Source of the DNA: Spirochaetaceae bacterium
Lineage (GTDB): Bacteria; Spirochaetota; Spirochaetia; SZUA-6; Fen-1364
Assembly: GCA_003170115.1 (NCBI GenBank)
Contig: PMZS01000185.1
Coordinates: 1 to 8,694 of the forward strand
Reading direction: 5' to 3'
DNA: 8,694 nt
Shown here one piece after another: positions 5,270 to 8,694 of the stretch. The notes beneath the pieces were generated by a model. That model was given only the letters and a program-made list of their open reading frames with translations. It had not been told where the DNA came from and did no database searches. Every line of letters starts with the position of its first letter. Within the stretch, counting starts at the first letter, position 1. A program made the position numbers and the translations under genes.

Positions 5270-7690
5270 ATGACCGGATACCCTTTCAGCGACATCGAGA
5301 AAAAATGGCAGGCATACTGGGAGACGCACAAGACCTTTCGGACGACCGAGGATCCCTCCGTTCCCCGCGAAAAGCGCCGCTACGTGCTGGACATGTTCCC
5401 CTACCCCTCCGCGGCGGGCCTCCATGTGGGCCATCCCGAGGGGTATTTCGCCACCGACATCTACTGCCGTTACCTGCGCATGAAGGGCTTCCAGGTCCTG
5501 CACCCCATGGGGTTCGACTCCTTCGGGCTGCCGGCGGAGAATTACGCCATCAAGACGGGCACCCACCCCCGGGTGTCCACCGAGCAGAACATCGCCCGGT
5601 TCACCACCCAGATCAAGTCGCTGGGCTTCTCGTATGACTGGGATCGGCAACTCTCCTCGTGCGAACCTGAGTACTACCGCTGGACGCAGTGGATCTTTCT
5701 GCGACTTTGGGAGAAGGGGCTTGCCTATGAAGCGGAGGTTCCCATCAACTGGTGTCCCTCGTGCCTCACGGGGCTGGCGAATGAAGAAGTGAAGGACGGT
5801 CTGTGCGACCGCTGCGGAACGCCGGTGACCCGGCGCAACCTCCGCCAGTGGATCCTGCGCATCACGGCTTATGCCGAGCGCCTCCTGGCCGACCTTGACA
5901 TGCTGAACTGGTCCGAGTCCCTGAAGCTGATGCAGACGAACTGGATCGGGCGCAGTGAAGGGGCCAATGTGCGCTTCAAGCTGGAGAAGGGCACCGACTC
6001 CATCGAGGTCTACACGACCCGTCCCGACACCCTCTACGGAGCCACCTACATGGTGCTCTCCCCCGAGCATCCGCTCGTGCGGAAGATCACCACGCCAGCG
6101 CAGAAGAAGGCGGTCGATGAGTACGTCAGGGCCGCCGCCATGAAATCGGACATGGAGCGCACCGAGCTTGCCAAGGACAAGACGGGCGTGTTCACGGGCG
6201 CGTACGCGCTGAACCCGGTGAACGGGAAGAAGATCCCCGTGTGGATCTCCGACTACATCCTCATCTCGTACGGCACGGGCGCCATCATGGCGGTTCCCGC
6301 GCACGACGAGAGGGACTTCGCCTTTGCGAAAAAATTTGAGCTTCCCATCGTCCAGGTGGTCTCGAAGGACGGCAGCCTTCGCGAGCTCGAGGAGGCCGAT
6401 TCCACGGACGGGATCGCCGTGAACTCCGGGGAGTTCGACGGCCTCGCCACGACGGATTTCAAGAAGCGGATCGTCGAGTGGCTGGAGAAAAAGGGGATCG
6501 GCGGCCGCGCGGTCAACTACAAGCTTCGTGACTGGATCTTCTCCCGGCAGCGCTACTGGGGGGAGCCGATTCCCCTTGTGCACTGCCCGAAGGACGGGAC
6601 GGTCGCGGTTCCCTACGACCAGCTCCCGCTGAGACTTCCCGAGGTGAAGACCGTCACGCCCACAGGGACCGGTGAGAGCCCCCTGGCGGCGATTCCCGAA
6701 TGGGTGAACACGACCTGCCCGAAGTGCGGCGGACCCGCGAAGCGGGAAACGAACACCATGCCCCAGTGGGCGGGCTCCTGCTGGTATTACCTGCGCTACC
6801 TCGACCCGGCGAACAATGCGGCCTTCGCGGGCCGGGAGAAGATCGACTACTGGATGCCTGTCGATCTGTACGTCGGGGGAGCAGAGCACGCGGTCCTGCA
6901 CCTGCTGTACTCCCGGTTCTGGCACAAGTTCCTCTTCGACGAAGGCCTTGTGAACAGCCCCGAGCCCTTCATGCGACTGATCAACCAGGGAATGATCCTC
7001 GGCGAGGGCGGGGTGAAGATGTCCAAGAGCCTCGGCAACGTCATCAACCCGGATGACATCGTGCGGGACTTCGGCGCGGACACCATGCGCGTCTACGAAA
7101 TGTTCATGGGCCCCCTGGAGGTCTCCAAGCCCTGGTCCACGCGGGGCATCGCCGGGGCCAAGCGCTTCCTGGAGAGGATCTGGCGGGCCTCCGAGCTCCC
7201 GCTGACCGACGAGGAGCCAACCGGTGCGCTGCTGCGGCTCCTGCACAAGACGATCAAGAAGGTCAGCAGGGACACCGATCGCCTGGAGTTCAACACGGCC
7301 ATCGCGCAGATGATGATTTTTCTGAACGAGGCCGCGGGCCACCCGGCAATGCCGCGAAAGCTCTGGACCCCGTTCGTCCTCATGCTCGCCCCGTACGCGC
7401 CGCACCTGGCCGAGGAGCTCTGGGAGAAGCTGGGCAACGCACCCTCCATCGCCCGCGTGCCCTGGCCTGGGTGGATCGAGGAGCTCACGGCGAAAGAGCT
7501 CGTGGAGGTGGTCTACCAGATCAACGGCAAGATACGGGCAAAGGAGAGCCTGCCGGCAGGAACCGCCGATGCGGAGCTGAAGGAGAGGGCGCTGGGCAAC
7601 GAAAGAATCCGGGAAATCCTCTCCGGCAGGGAGATCCGCAAGGTCATCGTGGTGCGGAACAAGCTGGTGAACATCGTTGCGGCCGTCTGA
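5270..7690 (+). CDS. leuS: Leucyl-tRNA synthetase
   Basis: This is a complete 806-residue cytoplasmic class Ia synthetase that activates leucine with ATP and charges tRNA-Leu. Its length is typical of bacterial LeuRS (about 800-860). HVGH (52-55) is the HIGH motif and KMSKS (583-587) is the catalytic loop. The CP1 editing domain has the threonine-rich TTRPDTL (249-255) and HDERD (345-349), the region with the conserved aspartate that positions misactivated amino acids for hydrolysis. Proofreading therefore looks intact. A first zinc module is complete (C162, C165, C179, C182), and CPKCGG (483-488) forms part of a second cysteine-bearing insertion. WIFSRQRYWGEPIP and MPQWAGSCWYYLRYLDP are family hallmarks. 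The C-terminus ends in the usual small domain (VVYQINGKIRAKESLPAG to IRKVIVVRNKLVNIV). The start is fixed by the MTGYPFSDIEKKWQ sequence. No SD is present; a promoter ends 6 nt upstream. The downstream M24 gene probably starts within its last codons. Confidence 0.98.
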   Translation: MTGYPFSDIEKKWQAYWETHKTFRTTEDPSVPREKRRYVLDMFPYPSAAGLHVGHPEGYFATDIYCRYLRMKGFQVLHPMGFDSFGLPAENYAIKTGTHPRVSTEQNIARFTTQIKSLGFSYDWDRQLSSCEPEYYRWTQWIFLRLWEKGLAYEAEVPINWCPSCLTGLANEEVKDGLCDRCGTPVTRRNLRQWILRITAYAERLLADLDMLNWSESLKLMQTNWIGRSEGANVRFKLEKGTDSIEVYTTRPDTLYGATYMVLSPEHPLVRKITTPAQKKAVDEYVRAAAMKSDMERTELAKDKTGVFTGAYALNPVNGKKIPVWISDYILISYGTGAIMAVPAHDERDFAFAKKFELPIVQVVSKDGSLRELEEADSTDGIAVNSGEFDGLATTDFKKRIVEWLEKKGIGGRAVNYKLRDWIFSRQRYWGEPIPLVHCPKDGTVAVPYDQLPLRLPEVKTVTPTGTGESPLAAIPEWVNTTCPKCGGPAKRETNTMPQWAGSCWYYLRYLDPANNAAFAGREKIDYWMPVDLYVGGAEHAVLHLLYSRFWHKFLFDEGLVNSPEPFMRLINQGMILGEGGVKMSKSLGNVINPDDIVRDFGADTMRVYEMFMGPLEVSKPWSTRGIAGAKRFLERIWRASELPLTDEEPTGALLRLLHKTIKKVSRDTDRLEFNTAIAQMMIFLNEAAGHPAMPRKLWTPFVLMLAPYAPHLAEELWEKLGNAPSIARVPWPGWIEELTAKELVEVVYQINGKIRAKESLPAGTADAELKERALGNERIREILSGREIRKVIVVRNKLVNIVAAV
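7666..7670 (+). promoter_or_regulatory. Likely Shine-Dalgarno for the M24 gene inside leuS
   Basis: GGTGA lies 6 nt before the TTG at 7677, within the last codons of leuS. Its spacing supports the TTG as the start of the downstream gene. It is only a partial SD match and could be chance. Confidence 0.4.
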
Positions 7691-8694
7691 GGCAGAGTGT
7701 GCCGCGATCAGGTCCCGGCAGGCCCGCGCCGCCGAGTGGATGACCCGCAACGGCCTGTACGCCGCGGTGCTGGACGATTTTGAAAACCTGCGCAACAACT
7801 CGGTTCGCTGGCTCTGCGGACACCCCATGGATGCGATGCTCTTCCTGTTCGCATCCGGCAAGACGGTTCTCGTTCCCTGGGACGTGAACATCGCCACCGA
7901 GAGAAGCGTCGTCGATCGGATAATCCCCTATACGGAGTTCAAGCGCTCCTTCAAGGAGGCGGTGACGGGCGTCCTCCGTGAGAACGGAGTCGAGGCCTCC
8001 GTGGGAGGTCCGCGGGCGCGCAGGAAGGTCGAGTTTCCCGGCAGGACATCGCACCTGCGGTTCCTCGAGCTGAAGGAGGAGCTGCCCGGCGCGGAAATCC
8101 TCCTGCGCATGGAAGGGTTCGAGTCTTTCGTGGCCCGGACGCGCACCGTGAAGGACGAGTTCGAGATCGCGGCCATCGAAAGAGCCGCACGGATCACCAA
8201 TACAATCATCGACACCATCACCGAGAGGGTGGTCTTGCCCGGCGGGAGAAAGGATCTTCGGGAGATCGATCTCGCCCAGCTCATCGAGAGAGAGTCACTC
8301 GCCCTCGGTGCGGAGGGCATCGGCTTCGAGACCCTCGCCGCGGGCCCGGGGAGAAGCTGGGCCATTCATCCCTTTCCCTCGTGCTCGGCGGCATCCTTCG
8401 GGGGAGACGGGCTTTCCATCGTCGACTTCGGCGTGAAGGTGGACGGCTATACGAGCGACGTGACGCTCTCCTTCGCCGTGGGCAGGCTTTCACCCGGGCA
8501 GGACCGCATGATCGGCCTGGTGGAGGAGGCCTACCACGCCGCGGTGGATGCGGCGAAGGCCGGCGTTTCTCCTCAGGAGCCGGCACGGAAGGCGGAGCAG
8601 GTTTTTTCCGCGGCGGGGTGGAACATGCCCCACGCGCTTGGACACGGCATCGGACTGGACACCCACGAGCCGCCGCTCCTGAGGAGCCAGGGAG
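7677..8694 (+). CDS. M24-family metallopeptidase, Xaa-Pro peptidase-like (3' end outside window)
   Basis: The open frame reaches the window edge, giving 339 residues of a probable protein of about 400. It has the two-domain layout of aminopeptidase P/prolidase relatives: an N-terminal creatinase-like domain (about 10-145; DFENLRN, LCGHPMDA and PWDVN are its clearest stretches) and a C-terminal pita-bread domain. Metal ligands visible are D250 (VDFG), D261 (SDVT) and H323 (LGHGIGL); the two later glutamates lie beyond the window. THEP after the histidine is typical. SDVTLSF replaces the common SDxTRTF. The likely role is cytoplasmic removal of residues preceding proline; the exact substrate is unknown. 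The start is uncertain. The TTG at 7677 overlaps leuS by 14 nt, has GGTGA 6 nt upstream and supplies the helix that precedes the first strand in relatives. The ATG at 7740 would remove that helix. It is probably co-transcribed with leuS. Confidence 0.87.
   Translation, partial: MRPSEAECAAIRSRQARAAEWMTRNGLYAAVLDDFENLRNNSVRWLCGHPMDAMLFLFASGKTVLVPWDVNIATERSVVDRIIPYTEFKRSFKEAVTGVLRENGVEASVGGPRARRKVEFPGRTSHLRFLELKEELPGAEILLRMEGFESFVARTRTVKDEFEIAAIERAARITNTIIDTITERVVLPGGRKDLREIDLAQLIERESLALGAEGIGFETLAAGPGRSWAIHPFPSCSAASFGGDGLSIVDFGVKVDGYTSDVTLSFAVGRLSPGQDRMIGLVEEAYHAAVDAAKAGVSPQEPARKAEQVFSAAGWNMPHALGHGIGLDTHEPPLLRSQG

Noticed and set aside
5243..7897. An 884-codon open frame on the minus strand, opposite leuS.
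   Set aside because: It covers a certain leuS gene. Its translation is a low-complexity mix rich in Arg, Gly, Pro, His and Leu with no domain, as expected when GC-rich codons remove stops from the antisense frame.
1..8694. A defence system, prophage, CRISPR or biosynthetic cluster.
   Set aside because: All genes found are housekeeping, RNA modification, or small metabolic/membrane genes. No nuclease, toxin-antitoxin, integrase, transposase or spaced repeat array is visible.

Overview
The window is GC-rich, densely coded bacterial chromosome made up mostly of housekeeping and RNA-modification genes. I see no rRNA, tRNA, CRISPR array, insertion sequence or phage gene. The N-terminal half of the M24 peptidase at the right edge (a DFENLRN stretch followed by LCGHPMDA and PWDVN) resembles, from memory, M24 proteins of spirochaetes. 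I therefore lean towards a GC-rich spirochaete or an uncultured relative, with low confidence. The membrane-anchored peptidoglycan glycosyltransferase shows a bacterium with a normal murein wall.

Left part (1-1123): a small basic protein with a CxxC...CxxH zinc-knuckle pattern (39-320, +) converges on mtgA (350-1123, -), a monofunctional peptidoglycan glycosyltransferase. Between and across their 3' ends lies a cluster of short GGGACAC repeats.

Centre (1183-3275): two RNA methyltransferase genes face each other and overlap by 31 bp at their 3' ends. One is a compact NOL1/NOP2/Sun cytosine-C5 methyltransferase (1183-2172, +). The other is a THUMP-domain, RlmL/YpsC-type guanine-N2 methyltransferase (2142-3275, -).

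Right centre (3369-5116): an extended-SDR NAD(P)-dependent epimerase/dehydratase and a CPBP-family membrane protein overlap by 10 bp and look like a two-gene operon. The CPBP protein has a variant active-site motif, WEFAFR in place of EExxxR.

Right part (5270-8694): leuS, encoding a complete bacterial-type leucyl-tRNA synthetase, is followed with a probable 14-nt overlap by an M24 (Xaa-Pro peptidase-like) gene that runs off the window.

The most interesting layer is regulatory. leuS has TTGACC-N17-TATCAT ending exactly 6 nt before its ATG. The THUMP methyltransferase has TATACT ending exactly 6 nt before its GTG. mtgA has TTGACA-N17-TATCAT that leaves only about 8 nt of leader. None of the three has a Shine-Dalgarno sequence. 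By contrast, the genes inside operons (CPBP, M24) and the first small gene do have SD-like sequences. This suggests that transcript-leading genes here are often translated from leaderless mRNAs, while internal genes use SD initiation. The rlmL-like/SDR divergent region also carries a self-complementary -10 element (AGTATACT) that could serve both directions.
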